DNA of 64,000 nucleotides, from assembly GCA_900107365.1 (NCBI GenBank), contig FNPS01000009.1, positions 1 to 64,000 on the forward strand, in the 5' to 3' direction. The notes beneath the pieces were generated by a model. That model saw only the letters and a program-made list of their open reading frames with translations. It was not told the origin of the DNA and ran no database searches. Source of the stretch: Flavobacterium aquidurense. GTDB taxonomy: Bacteria; Bacteroidota; Bacteroidia; Flavobacteriales; Flavobacteriaceae. A program made the translations under genes and the position numbers. Positions 9,113 through 18,832 of this stretch are shown in pieces (within the stretch, counting starts at the first letter, position 1; each line of letters begins with the position of its first letter).

Positions 9113-9856
9113 CTATTTAATAGATTTTTTGAGTTTTTCTATAGCGGGATCTTCTAAAATTTTAAGTTGATCAATAACAATTTTTGCGATTTTTGTTGCA
9201 CCTAACGCAGAAAGATGCGTATCATCTGCCTTATCTTTATCATAATAAGCGTTTTCTCCTGCTTGGAAATGTAAATGCAATTCTTTCGATTTTATTGGTC
9301 CGTAAGATTGCTCCAGTAATTCTGTGTAATATTCTAAATCTATGAAAGGTACTTTATATTCCTGGGCTACTAATCTTGTTTCTAAAGGATAGTCGCCATG
9401 GGTTGGAACTAAGACCCCTTTTTCATTAAAATTTCGTCTGGTGATAGAGGTTAGCAATATGGGAGTTGCGCCTTTAGCCCTGGTCTCTTTTACAAATCGA
9501 ATTAAATTGTATCTGTAACTTGTGTGTGGATTTGTATATCTGGTAGAATCTTCAATTTTTTCATCGTTATGACCAAATTCTATAAAAACGTAATCTCCTT
9601 TTTTGAGTTTTTTATAAATAGAATCCCATCTTTTTTCGTTGATAAAACTTTTTGTACTTCTACCGTTTACAGCTTTATTTTCGACAACAATATTGTCAGC
9701 AAAAAAAGGTTGAAGTACTTGTGCCCAACCATGTTCCGGATTTTTATCAGGATCTTTTTTATTTGCCATGGTTGAATCTCCAATGCAATAGACTGTTGTT
9801 TTTTGTGCAAAACAAGTTGTTGTTATTAAGAAGAGAATTAATATGTATTTTTTCAT
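9113..9856 (-). CDS. Rhamnogalacturonan acetylesterase, SGNH hydrolase (CE12-like)
   Basis: The protein has 247 residues and a signal peptide ending TTTCFAQ. SGNH blocks are visible: GDS with nucleophile Ser28, GHND (95-98) of block III, and the DDTH block with Asp211 and His214. The GHND and DDTHLSALG signatures match the rhamnogalacturonan acetylesterase (RhgT/YesT) family, which removes acetyl groups from galacturonate in pectin. It is the last gene of the pectin locus, downstream of GH28, and is probably periplasmic. The exact acetyl position it attacks cannot be read from the sequence. Confidence 0.88.
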   Translation of the reverse strand: MKKYILILFLITTTCFAQKTTVYCIGDSTMANKKDPDKNPEHGWAQVLQPFFADNIVVENKAVNGRSTKSFINEKRWDSIYKKLKKGDYVFIEFGHNDEKIEDSTRYTNPHTSYRYNLIRFVKETRAKGATPILLTSITRRNFNEKGVLVPTHGDYPLETRLVAQEYKVPFIDLEYYTELLEQSYGPIKSKELHLHFQAGENAYYDKDKADDTHLSALGATKIAKIVIDQLKILEDPAIEKLKKSIK

Positions 9857-9976
9857 TTTGTAGACTGCTTAGATTGTTAGATTTTAGACTTTTTAGATTT
9901 TAAATTCTGATGTTATAAATTTATCTTTTCAAAAAAACTATGTCCATTTTATTTTTTTTCTTTGAACCTCAAAAAA

Positions 9977-11326
9977 CTATTTTGCCGATGAGGGAACACT
10001 TGCTCTTTTACCAATAAAAACATCGGTCATCAGAACGTTTTCTGCGTTCTCGTTTGATATAGCATTTTTTGCCGACTTAATCTCAATATTGTTTAAGGAT
10101 ATATTTTTGATCTTTTTATCTGGAAATCCTTGTATTACTATTCCTGATTCTGATGCTTTGTTGCACGTAATATTTGAAAAATGCACATTTGATATCTCAG
10201 ATTGAAAACCTTTACCTTCTCCATGATAATTAGCAGTCATGTATAAACAATCTTCAACTTCATCTAACTGAATGTTTCTAACAAAAATATTTTTTATAAA
10301 ACCACCTCGATCTGCATTCGTTTTTATATAAATCCCTCTTTTTAAATAACCAACTGTTTTACAATTTTCGACATACACATTTTGAACTCCAGCCGACATT
10401 TCACTACCTATCACAACTCCGTGTAAACCTTTAAAATTACAGTTTCTGATGACAATGTTTTCACTTGGAGTTGCTGTATTTGCTCTTCCTTCGTGGTCTC
10501 TTCCTGCTTTAATTGCAACATTATCATCACCATTATCAAAAGTTACATTTTCAATTAAAACATCTTTTGCATATTCCGGATCAATACCGTCATTATTATA
10601 ATTTAATGATTTATAACTGATTCCACGAACCGTAATACTTTGTGATTTTAGTAAATGTAAGCACCAAAACGGCGAGTTTTCGATTCGGATATTTTCTACT
10701 AAAATGTTTCTACAATTAAAAAATTGAATCATCTGAGGACGTAAAAAATACCCTTCTCCAAATGTTCTTTCTTTTAAAGCAACACTAGTATGATTCATGT
10801 CACGGCTTTTGTTTTTACCCGATTCTTCTTTTGTTTTAAAGCTTTTCCAGGTTTTGCCTCCTTCTCCGTTAATTGTTCCTTCACCGGTAATAGCAATATT
10901 GCTACAATCGTATGCATAAATAAGGGGACTATAATTGTACAACATTGTACCTTCCCAACTGGTTAAAACCATTGGTAAATAGTCTTGTGGATTATCGCTA
11001 AACTTAATTTTAGCTCCTTTTTCAATTTTAAGATTCACATTGCTTACAAAATGAATTGGCCCATTGATCTTATAAATCCCTTTTGGAACGATAATAGTTC
11101 CTCCGTTATTTTTTTTACATAACGCCATAGCCTTATCAAAAACAGCTTTATTGTTTGTCAATGAATCACCTTTAGCTCCAAGTTTTAATACATTTATCTC
11201 ATAAGAAGGAAAAACCGGAAGTTGAATTCTATTAACTATCGAATCAACTTTAGCTGATGGAAAATCATTATTTTGAGCAAAGGAAAAGCAGGAAATCAAT
11301 AAAAAAATAAGGTATCTAAAATTCAT
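9977..11326 (-). CDS. GH28 polygalacturonase-family glycoside hydrolase
   Basis: The protein has 449 residues, a signal peptide (MNFRYLIFLLISCFSFAQ) and a right-handed beta-helix. The GH28 catalytic region is intact: NND (244-246), GDD with Asp267/Asp268, His302 in LHGVVIG, and the substrate-binding RGIYIK (330-335). It hydrolyses alpha-1,4 bonds of polygalacturonate or oligogalacturonides; exo or endo action cannot be decided by eye. It lies 24 bp after the PL10-CE8 gene in the same direction. A second GH28 begins the locus at 27164. Confidence 0.9.
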   Translation of the reverse strand: MNFRYLIFLLISCFSFAQNNDFPSAKVDSIVNRIQLPVFPSYEINVLKLGAKGDSLTNNKAVFDKAMALCKKNNGGTIIVPKGIYKINGPIHFVSNVNLKIEKGAKIKFSDNPQDYLPMVLTSWEGTMLYNYSPLIYAYDCSNIAITGEGTINGEGGKTWKSFKTKEESGKNKSRDMNHTSVALKERTFGEGYFLRPQMIQFFNCRNILVENIRIENSPFWCLHLLKSQSITVRGISYKSLNYNNDGIDPEYAKDVLIENVTFDNGDDNVAIKAGRDHEGRANTATPSENIVIRNCNFKGLHGVVIGSEMSAGVQNVYVENCKTVGYLKRGIYIKTNADRGGFIKNIFVRNIQLDEVEDCLYMTANYHGEGKGFQSEISNVHFSNITCNKASESGIVIQGFPDKKIKNISLNNIEIKSAKNAISNENAENVLMTDVFIGKRASVPSSAK

Positions 11327-11350
11327 GTTTTTAGTTTTTATAAATTAGAT

Positions 11351-13369
11351 TTATTTTGAAAACCAATTTGGTGTTGCATCTTTCAGAATATTTTCTACTG
11401 TATATTTTTCAGCTTCTTTTTTTGTCAGCTGACGTGACCATGAAACTCTTTTAGTTGGCTGAAAACCTTCGCCTTTACAATTGTATTCAGCATAAAAAGA
11501 ATTCTTCTCGGCATCTGGTTTAGACCAATTTTCCCAGCCTTCAGGACGAATTTGTTTTCCCATATCACAATTCATATACACCGTTTTGGCATAAACTCTC
11601 CATGGTCTTCCTAAATAAACTGCCGTAGCTTCTGAATTTGCAATAAGCTTACAATTTTTGAAAACAAAACCAAACGAAACTCCTTCAGGTGTTGAAGCAG
11701 CCGTAATATAGGAACTTTTAATGCTATTAATAGTGCAGTTTTCAAATAAGGCTGTTGCTTCTCCAAAAATAAAATCGGTTGTTCCTTCGATATAACAATC
11801 CTTAAAATACTGTTTTGCTTCTTTTCCTGAAAGGTACAAGGTATCCTGATTTCCTAAAATAGCGCAATTTGAAATCTTTGCACGATTAGCTACAACCGAT
11901 AATGCAATTCCCTGACCATGATCTCCTGAGCTATTTTTAATGGTTAGGTTTGATGCTGAAAAATCATCTCCTTCAACTAAAACAGTATAAGTATAAAAAG
12001 TACTATTTCGCCCTAAATTGATTTTCTTAAAATTATCATCAAAGGCAATTATCGTATTTTCTTTACTCTCTCCAATCAGGGTTAAATGTGTGTTCCATTC
12101 CGGAATTCTAACTTTCTCATTATAAACTCCATTTTTGATATTGATTGTCACTTTTTCATATGGAAAAGCCGGAGCCGCATATATCGCCTCCTGAATTTTA
12201 GTAAAATCACCCGAACCGTCTTGTGCAACAGTTAGAACGACTTTATCGTTTTTTTTTGCCGGAGTATCTTTAGCGCCAACTTTTACTCCATTCTTAATTG
12301 CCCAATCTGGATATTTCTTCAACACTTCTCTTGGCGCATCAGAATACCAGGAATAACCATTTCGTCTTTCAGATCCAATTTGATCCAAAGATTTTTTTGG
12401 GATTCCGTCGCGGTCGCAAAAGAATGGTTCATTGGTTCCAAGATCCATGAATCTGGCCCAAATAGGATCAGCATTTTCTTTAGGAATCATTTTTTTATCA
12501 ATGATTTTTCCTGAATCGTTTAAAACTCTTTTTTCTTCTAAATTGGTAATTTTTGTTTTTTCAAACCAAACCTGAGCACTTTTTACAGCGGTAATAATTT
12601 CTGGAGACGGTTTATCAATTGACATTAGAAGCAATACAATCTTTGCAGATTCGAATCCGCTTAATGATGCTAATTCAAAAGCTCTCGCATTTGCCGGAGC
12701 CAAAGTCACTTCATCATGTTGCGCACACCATGCTGTTAAAACACCATTTTGTTTGTATTGTGTTTTTAAAATACAATCAATTCCTTTATCAAAAGCTTTT
12801 TTTGTTTTTTCAACTATTTCTTTAGAAGGTTTTATACTGTAATAATTAGTTTCCTCACTGATTTCCTTCAATATAATTAAGATATTTACCATCGAATTAT
12901 CATTGTAAGTTATGTGCGTGTAATAGCCTTTTTTCAAAGGATAAAACTGAGGCCAGCCACCATTTGCATATTGCGCTTCTAATAAATAATTTAAGCCTTT
13001 AAGAAAAGATTCTTTGTATCGTTCATCTTTAACCTGAGCATACATTTTAGACATAAAAAGCATTTCCTGACTGGTTGCTCCGTTATCCGTTGTAACCTCA
13101 TGTTCGTCAGTTTTTAACAATATCAGCTTTTGCTTTTCTGTTTCGCTAAGCGGATTTTGCATTTGAATATTCTTTGGCCATCCACCAATATTTCTTTGGT
13201 ACAACAGCACGTTTTCCGCAATTGCTTTAGCCTCTGCCGTACCAAACCATGACGCATCATTTTTTCGAATAATATCAGGCCAGTTTTTATACGTATTTTG
13301 GGCATGAAGGCCAAAACTTAAAACTGATAAAACAAGTATTACTATTTTTCTAAATGGATTCATTTTCAT
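11351..13369 (-). CDS. Pectate lyase (PL10) - pectin methylesterase (CE8) fusion
   Basis: The protein has 672 residues and a signal peptide ending GLHAQ. Residues 25-355 are a PL10 pectate lyase (YQRNIGGWPKN, LEAQYANGGWPQFYP, THITYNDNSMVN, IGSERRNGYSWYSDAP). Residues 376-672 are a CE8 pectinesterase (VAQDGSGDFTKIQEAI, NQDTLYL with Asp509, GTTDFIFG with Asp532, YLGRPWRVY with Arg588). A short Lys-rich linker (362-375) joins them. De-methylation exposes polygalacturonate for beta-elimination, so the fusion couples two successive steps. It starts one base after the GH43 stop, implying one transcript. Confidence 0.92.
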   Translation of the reverse strand: MKMNPFRKIVILVLSVLSFGLHAQNTYKNWPDIIRKNDASWFGTAEAKAIAENVLLYQRNIGGWPKNIQMQNPLSETEKQKLILLKTDEHEVTTDNGATSQEMLFMSKMYAQVKDERYKESFLKGLNYLLEAQYANGGWPQFYPLKKGYYTHITYNDNSMVNILIILKEISEETNYYSIKPSKEIVEKTKKAFDKGIDCILKTQYKQNGVLTAWCAQHDEVTLAPANARAFELASLSGFESAKIVLLLMSIDKPSPEIITAVKSAQVWFEKTKITNLEEKRVLNDSGKIIDKKMIPKENADPIWARFMDLGTNEPFFCDRDGIPKKSLDQIGSERRNGYSWYSDAPREVLKKYPDWAIKNGVKVGAKDTPAKKNDKVVLTVAQDGSGDFTKIQEAIYAAPAFPYEKVTINIKNGVYNEKVRIPEWNTHLTLIGESKENTIIAFDDNFKKINLGRNSTFYTYTVLVEGDDFSASNLTIKNSSGDHGQGIALSVVANRAKISNCAILGNQDTLYLSGKEAKQYFKDCYIEGTTDFIFGEATALFENCTINSIKSSYITAASTPEGVSFGFVFKNCKLIANSEATAVYLGRPWRVYAKTVYMNCDMGKQIRPEGWENWSKPDAEKNSFYAEYNCKGEGFQPTKRVSWSRQLTKKEAEKYTVENILKDATPNWFSK

Positions 13370-13370
13370 C

Positions 13371-14969
13371 TTATTTCGTTATTCTAAACCAATCTACTGC
13401 AACATTTCCCGAATCATTTGTCACTTTTTCGCTCAAGGCGAAAAGTCCAACTTTGGCACCAATCCATTTTCCTTCTTTTGATGTAAAATCATTTCCAATT
13501 GGAGAATATTTTTTATCATCAAGGCTGTAAGAAAAACTACAGATTCCTCCTTTTTTGACCTTGACTCTCAAATAAATTGTAGTGTTTGAAATTAAAACCG
13601 GAGCGGTTTCTGTTTCATCAATTTTCTTATCAAAAGTTCCTGTTTTCTGATTTAGATAGAGTTTTCCGTTATCATTTCTAAGGCACAAATAACTATAGTC
13701 TAACCCCATAATTAAAAGTCCTGTAGACTCGCCGTTTAATCTTGTATTAAAAGTTACTTTGGTAGTAGTTGTAAATTCTTCAGCAGGAAATTTTTGCAAT
13801 AACAAATTGGGCGCTTCAAAAATTTTATTACTCTCTTTTATTGTTGGTAAACAAAATAAATTCAGGTATCCTAAACTCGTCGGAAATCCCCATTGTACTT
13901 GTGCGTTCGCCTGCCATTGCCATTGCAATCCAAGTTTTGGCACATTAAACTCATCTGATTCTGCCGGAGTTTCAATTGGATACTTCTTGCCTACATTTGG
14001 TTTTTTAAAAGTTGTTACTGGTTCTCCGATTCCGTTTTTATCAAAATCCTGCCCCATTACAGGCCAGTCATTTTCCCATTTCATTGGCTGAAGATGTACA
14101 ATTCTTCCGTATGCGCCTTTATCCTGAAAATGTAAAAACCAATCTTCACCTGTTTGCGTTTGTACCCATGCTCCCTGATGTGGACCATTTATAGCCGTTT
14201 TACCCTGTTCTAAAACTTTCTTTTTCTCATAAGGACCAAAGACATTTTTTGATCTTAAAACAGTTTGCCAGCCTGTCGAAACTCCACCAGCCGGAGCAAA
14301 AATATAATAGTAATTATTTCGTTTATAAAATTTCGGTCCTTCAATTGTACCTTCACTTTCATGACCATCAATCACCATCACTTCATCATTATTAGCAATA
14401 GTTCCTTCCTCATTCATTGTACAAACCGTGATCAAGCTTTTAATTTTTGCACGACTTCCTGCATAGGCATGAACCAGATACACCTTTCCATCATCATCCC
14501 ACAACGGACTAGGATCAATCAATCCTAAACCGGCTTTTACCATAACAGGTTCAGACCATGGTCCTTCTGCTTTTTTGGCTTTTATCATGTAAATTCCAAA
14601 ATCAGGATCAGGGTAATAGATATAAAATTCATTGTTATGAAAAGTTATACTTGGCGCCCAAACACCATTACCATGCTGTACTTTATCAAAAGTTTCAATT
14701 GGTATTTGTCTGGTCATCGCATATCCGATAATTTTCCAGTTGACTAAATCTTTAGAATGCAAAATTGGTAGACCCGGAATACAGTTGAAAGACGATGCCG
14801 TCATATAAAAATCATCACCTACCCTAACGGCATCCGGATCTGAATAATCAGCATGAATTATAGGATTTGTGTACGTTCCATCTCCATTATCAGGCACCCA
14901 AACCTGAGCATAATTGTGCTGTATGGAAAAGGCTGATAATACAAGAAAAAATATTTTTATATTTTTCAT
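13371..14969 (-). CDS. GH43-family glycoside hydrolase (beta-xylosidase/arabinosidase type)
   Basis: The frame opens at 15011, but the ATG at 14969 gives a proper signal peptide (MKNIKIFFLVLSAFSIQHNYAQ) and is preferred, leaving 532 residues. A five-bladed propeller with GH43 signatures follows: NPIIHADYSDPDAVRVGDD (catalytic base Asp), LIDPSPLWDDDGKVYLVH, and GTIEGPKFYKR carrying the acid Glu. A C-terminal beta-sandwich from about residue 340 ends in VAVDWFRITK. In pectin loci such enzymes remove arabinose or xylose from side chains; the precise specificity is inference. Confidence 0.85.
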   Translation of the reverse strand: MKNIKIFFLVLSAFSIQHNYAQVWVPDNGDGTYTNPIIHADYSDPDAVRVGDDFYMTASSFNCIPGLPILHSKDLVNWKIIGYAMTRQIPIETFDKVQHGNGVWAPSITFHNNEFYIYYPDPDFGIYMIKAKKAEGPWSEPVMVKAGLGLIDPSPLWDDDGKVYLVHAYAGSRAKIKSLITVCTMNEEGTIANNDEVMVIDGHESEGTIEGPKFYKRNNYYYIFAPAGGVSTGWQTVLRSKNVFGPYEKKKVLEQGKTAINGPHQGAWVQTQTGEDWFLHFQDKGAYGRIVHLQPMKWENDWPVMGQDFDKNGIGEPVTTFKKPNVGKKYPIETPAESDEFNVPKLGLQWQWQANAQVQWGFPTSLGYLNLFCLPTIKESNKIFEAPNLLLQKFPAEEFTTTTKVTFNTRLNGESTGLLIMGLDYSYLCLRNDNGKLYLNQKTGTFDKKIDETETAPVLISNTTIYLRVKVKKGGICSFSYSLDDKKYSPIGNDFTSKEGKWIGAKVGLFALSEKVTNDSGNVAVDWFRITK

Positions 14970-15074
14970 TCTTTGGTGATATTTAAGATGACCCAATTTT
15001 TGTCCTTTCAATCGAGGAGAAATCTCTCCCGCACCTTAAAATGACAAAACTTGTGGTTAATTACTTTGCATTAG

Positions 15075-15103
15075 ACCTGACAGGTTTTTAGAACCTGTCA
15101 GGT
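15075..15103. repeat. Perfect inverted repeat between GH105 and GH43 genes
   Basis: ACCTGACAGGTT (15075-15086) pairs with AACCTGTCAGGT (15092-15103), with a 5-base loop. It is inside the operon, 31 bp after the GH105 stop on the minus strand. It may be a dispersed palindromic element of the genome, an attenuator, or an mRNA-stabilising hairpin. Confidence 0.7.
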
Positions 15104-15133
15104 TTCTGTTGAACATAAAAATTGCTTTTATAA

Positions 15134-16357
15134 TTATCTATTCAATTCTAAAGCGGCCAAAATAAATGGACCTGTTGCTTTAGGATCATTGTCTTTTTTT
15201 CTTTCGTTTACATAATATTCATACGTACCATCTCTGTAAGGAGTACCGCCCAAACCTGCAACCTGACAGCAATTTGTCAATGTAATACCTCCATCTTCAT
15301 CTACCTTTTTGATTAAGACTTTTGTTAAACCATCAAAAGCTTTATTGGCCAGTTTTTTATATTTTGCAGGCAAATATCCTTTGTTTACTCCTTTTGCAAA
15401 TGCGTAAGCAAACATTGAAGATCCTGAAGCTTCTAAGTAATTTCCTTTTTCTCCACCTTTATCTGTTACCTGATACCACAAACCTGATTTATCCTGGAAT
15501 TTAGCCAAAGCTGCGCAAGCATTATTTAAATACTTTACTAATTCTTTTTGTTTTGGATGATCCTTTGGCATATAATCCAATACATCAACTAAAGCCATTA
15601 CATACCACCCTAAAGCTCTTGACCAAAAGTTTGGCGAATTTCCGGTTTGCTTATTTGCCCAAGGCATTTGTTTACTTTCATCCCAGGCATGGTATAATAA
15701 TCCTGTTTTTGGATCTGTTGCGTGCAATTGAATTAACTCAAATTGTTTTGCGATATCATCGAAACTTTTTCCTCCTTCAAAAGTAGCGGTGTATTGTGCA
15801 TAAAATGGTTCTCCCATATACAAACCATCCAGCCACATTTGGTTTGGATAAATTTGTTTGTGCCAGAATCCACCACTTGCTGTTCTTGGCTGCTCTGCTA
15901 ATTGCTTGCGCACTAATTGCATTGCTTTTAAATATTTCTCTTCTTTAGAAGTTTGATAAACATCAAAAAGCAAACGTCCCGGAACAACCAAATCAATATT
16001 ATACTTATCGAATTCATATGTTTTAATAGATCCGTCACTTTCTACAAATTGATCTACATAACTTCTTACATAAGCATTATATCTAGGGTCTGGATTTTTT
16101 TTGTACAATTCTTCAAATGAATGTAAAACTAAAGCGTGAACATAATCCCATTTTGGTTTTTTAGAATCGTCTATCATGTAACTTTCAGGATGACGTTTCA
16201 TAAGTGTTAACGCCATTTTATCAGACCATTTTAAATCTTTAGAAATTACGATGTCCTTACTTGCCGGTTCTTGCGAAACTACTTTACAGCTTGTAAAAGC
16301 CATAACACAGACTAATAAAGCCGATACAAAATAACCTTGTTTTCTCTTGTTCTTCAT
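15134..16357 (-). CDS. GH105 unsaturated rhamnogalacturonyl/glucuronyl hydrolase, lipoprotein
   Basis: The protein has 407 residues. A lipobox AFTSC places the lipidated Cys at 24, so it is membrane-anchored. The (alpha/alpha)6-barrel carries GH105 hallmarks: GGFWHKQIYPNQMWLDGLYM (162-181) with catalytic-type Asp177, FWSRALGWYVMALVD, and GTPYRDGTYEYYV near the C-terminus. GH105 enzymes release the unsaturated uronate left by pectin or rhamnogalacturonan lyases; the product feeds KduI/KduD. It is the third of three tandem GH105 genes and the only one with a lipobox. Confidence 0.9.
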   Translation of the reverse strand: MKNKRKQGYFVSALLVCVMAFTSCKVVSQEPASKDIVISKDLKWSDKMALTLMKRHPESYMIDDSKKPKWDYVHALVLHSFEELYKKNPDPRYNAYVRSYVDQFVESDGSIKTYEFDKYNIDLVVPGRLLFDVYQTSKEEKYLKAMQLVRKQLAEQPRTASGGFWHKQIYPNQMWLDGLYMGEPFYAQYTATFEGGKSFDDIAKQFELIQLHATDPKTGLLYHAWDESKQMPWANKQTGNSPNFWSRALGWYVMALVDVLDYMPKDHPKQKELVKYLNNACAALAKFQDKSGLWYQVTDKGGEKGNYLEASGSSMFAYAFAKGVNKGYLPAKYKKLANKAFDGLTKVLIKKVDEDGGITLTNCCQVAGLGGTPYRDGTYEYYVNERKKDNDPKATGPFILAALELNR

Positions 16358-16378
16358 TTTAAATATATTTAAATTCTA

Positions 16379-17599
16379 CTACTTTTCTAATTCTAATGCG
16401 GCTAAAATAAAAGGTCCTAATCCGTGTGAATTATCAACCTTTATTTTTTCTTTAATGTAATACTCATAAGAGCCATCACGATATGGAGTGCCACCTAAAC
16501 CGGCGCTTGCACAAACTTGCGTGATATGTACTTCACCATCAGGATCAACAGTAATCAACTTCTTTGTGATACCATCAAAACCTTTTATGGCCAAATCTTT
16601 ATATTTTTTAGGCAGGTATCCTTTGTTTGCTCCTTTTGCAAAAGCATAAACAAACATTTCTGAACCTGAAGCTTCAAGATAATTTCCTTCTTTTGCACCT
16701 GAGTCTGTAACCTGATACCATAATCCTGATGGATCCTGATACTTAGCAACCGCTACTGAAATTTCATTTAAAAAACCAATCAATTCCTTTCTCTTCGGAT
16801 GGTCTTTTGGCATATAATCCAATACATCAACAAGTGCCATCATATACCAGCCAATAGAACGTGACCAGAAATTTGGTGAAGTTCCTGTTTCTTTATTTGC
16901 CCATTGCATTTGCTTGCTTTCATCCCAGGCATGAAATAATAAACCTGTTTTTTTATCAAGTGTATGCAAGTGAATTTGTTCAAATTGTTTCGCAACATCA
17001 TCAAGATCTTTTCCTTTTTCAAATTCAACAGTATAACGTGCATAAAATGGTGTTCCCATGTACAACCCATCCAGCCACATTTGGTACGGATATATTTTTT
17101 TATGCCAAAAGCCACCAGAATTTGTTCTTGGATGCGTTTCTAACTGTTTTCTCAGCGTTTGCATCGCAATTAAATACCGATTGTCCTTTGTTCTGGAATA
17201 CAAATCAAAAAGCATTTTTCCTGCATTAACACTATCTATATTGTAATCTTCGAGTTTGTAATTTAAAATTTCGCCTGAACTATTTACAACCGATTCACCA
17301 TATTCTTTAATGTATTGAGCATAAATTGGATTATTTGTTTTTTGATATAATTTTTCAAAAGAAGTCATTAATAAACCCAATTTATAATCCCATTTTGGCT
17401 TTTCGTTATTATCAACCTGCCACGCTTGAGGATCACGTTTAAGGATAGAAAGAGCCATTCGCTCTGACCATTTTAAATTTTTAGCAACAACACTATTTGA
17501 ATTTGAAATCTCTTGCGCTTTTATTTTTCCGAATCCAAAAAACATCAGGCCAATAAACAAGACGTAAATAAAATGATTCTTCTTTTTATACTTTACCAT
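16379..17599 (-). CDS. GH105 unsaturated rhamnogalacturonyl hydrolase, secreted paralog
   Basis: The protein has 406 residues and a signal peptide ending GKIKAQ. It has the same family motifs as its neighbour: GGFWHKKIYPYQMWLDGLYM, FWSRSIGWYMMALVD and GTPYRDGSYEYYI. It lacks a lipobox and so is predicted periplasmic. It sits 21 bp upstream of the lipoprotein GH105 and 17 bp after the third paralog. It is closely similar to both, pointing to tandem duplication followed by specialisation for different oligosaccharide ends. Confidence 0.9.
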   Translation of the reverse strand: MVKYKKKNHFIYVLFIGLMFFGFGKIKAQEISNSNSVVAKNLKWSERMALSILKRDPQAWQVDNNEKPKWDYKLGLLMTSFEKLYQKTNNPIYAQYIKEYGESVVNSSGEILNYKLEDYNIDSVNAGKMLFDLYSRTKDNRYLIAMQTLRKQLETHPRTNSGGFWHKKIYPYQMWLDGLYMGTPFYARYTVEFEKGKDLDDVAKQFEQIHLHTLDKKTGLLFHAWDESKQMQWANKETGTSPNFWSRSIGWYMMALVDVLDYMPKDHPKRKELIGFLNEISVAVAKYQDPSGLWYQVTDSGAKEGNYLEASGSEMFVYAFAKGANKGYLPKKYKDLAIKGFDGITKKLITVDPDGEVHITQVCASAGLGGTPYRDGSYEYYIKEKIKVDNSHGLGPFILAALELEK

Positions 17600-17616
17600 T
17601 TTAAACTTTATTAGAA

Positions 17617-18828
17617 TTATCTATTTAATTGAATTGCGCTTAACAAAAATGCTCCAATACCTATTGCGCCATTTTCTTTGGTCTTTGCCATAAGATAATA
17701 ATCATTTGTACCATCTCGGAAAGGTCTTCCTCCCAAACCAACATTTGAAGATACATTTAGAATATTTACTTCTCCTTTTTTATCCACTTTTATAAATTCT
17801 TTTATAAAACTATCGAAGGATTTCTGAGCTTCTCTTTTATAACTAGAAGATAAATATCCTTTATCTGCTCCTTTTGCAAAAGCATAAATGATCATTCCGG
17901 AAGCAGATGGCTCTACATAATTCCCATATAATTCAGGCTTATCTGCAACCTGATACCATAAACCTTCCGGGCTTTTGTAGTGATTTACATTTTTTGCTAT
18001 TTCATTCAGATAGCCAACTAAAACTTTATATTTTGGGTGCGACTTTGGAAAATATTCCAATGTTTCTACCAAAGCTACCATATACCAGCCAATACCTCTA
18101 CCCCAAATAGTTGGTGAAGTTCCGGTTTGTTTATTTGCCCAGCCAATTAATTTACTTTCATCCCAGGCCTGATAAGGTAAACCAGTATTTTTATCTACTA
18201 TATTATTGTGTGCCAATTCAAACTGTTTGGCGATATCATCTAAGCTTTTTCCTTTTTCATACTTCATAGAAAATTGCGCATAAAAAGGTTCCGCCATATA
18301 CAAACCATCAAGCCACATTTGATCGGGATAAATTTGTTTGTGCCAAAATCCACCACTTGATGTCCTTGGCTGAGTTTCCAATTGATTTCTTAACTGGCCG
18401 ATAATTTTCAGATAACGTGTATCTTTTGTTACATCATATAAATTAAACAACAGTTTTCCTGGATTTAAATAATCGATATTATATTCTTTAAGATCATATT
18501 TTTTAATATCTCCACTACTGTCAATCATTATATTGACATAATCCTTTATATAATTGAGATACTTTTCATTTTTTGTTTTCTGATATAATTGTTCAAAACC
18601 AGACAATACAAAACCCATTTTATAATCCCATTTTGGCTTGTCATTTCCATCCAATTGCCAGGCATTAGGATATTTATTTAAGATAGAAAGAGCAGTTCTC
18701 TCTGACCATTTTAAATCATACGGAATTTTATTAACCTCATTTTGAGCAATTGTTTTATTGCTTACTATAAGCAAGAAAACAATTGCCCAAATGGTGTATT
18801 TCTTTTTTATGAAAAGAGTCCTAAGCAT
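17617..18828 (-). CDS. GH105 unsaturated rhamnogalacturonyl hydrolase, most divergent paralog
   Basis: The protein has 403 residues with a signal sequence ending SNKTIAQ. The core motif GGFWHKQIYPDQMWLDGLYM is kept, but the FWSR block is replaced by IWGRGIGWYMVALVE and the C-terminal block reads GRPFRDGTNDYYL where the paralogs have GTPYRDG.YEYY. These changes fall in conserved active-site surroundings and suggest a different substrate. It starts 5 bp after the DUF4861 stop. Confidence 0.88.
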   Translation of the reverse strand: MLRTLFIKKKYTIWAIVFLLIVSNKTIAQNEVNKIPYDLKWSERTALSILNKYPNAWQLDGNDKPKWDYKMGFVLSGFEQLYQKTKNEKYLNYIKDYVNIMIDSSGDIKKYDLKEYNIDYLNPGKLLFNLYDVTKDTRYLKIIGQLRNQLETQPRTSSGGFWHKQIYPDQMWLDGLYMAEPFYAQFSMKYEKGKSLDDIAKQFELAHNNIVDKNTGLPYQAWDESKLIGWANKQTGTSPTIWGRGIGWYMVALVETLEYFPKSHPKYKVLVGYLNEIAKNVNHYKSPEGLWYQVADKPELYGNYVEPSASGMIIYAFAKGADKGYLSSSYKREAQKSFDSFIKEFIKVDKKGEVNILNVSSNVGLGGRPFRDGTNDYYLMAKTKENGAIGIGAFLLSAIQLNR

Positions 18829-18832
18829 GAAA

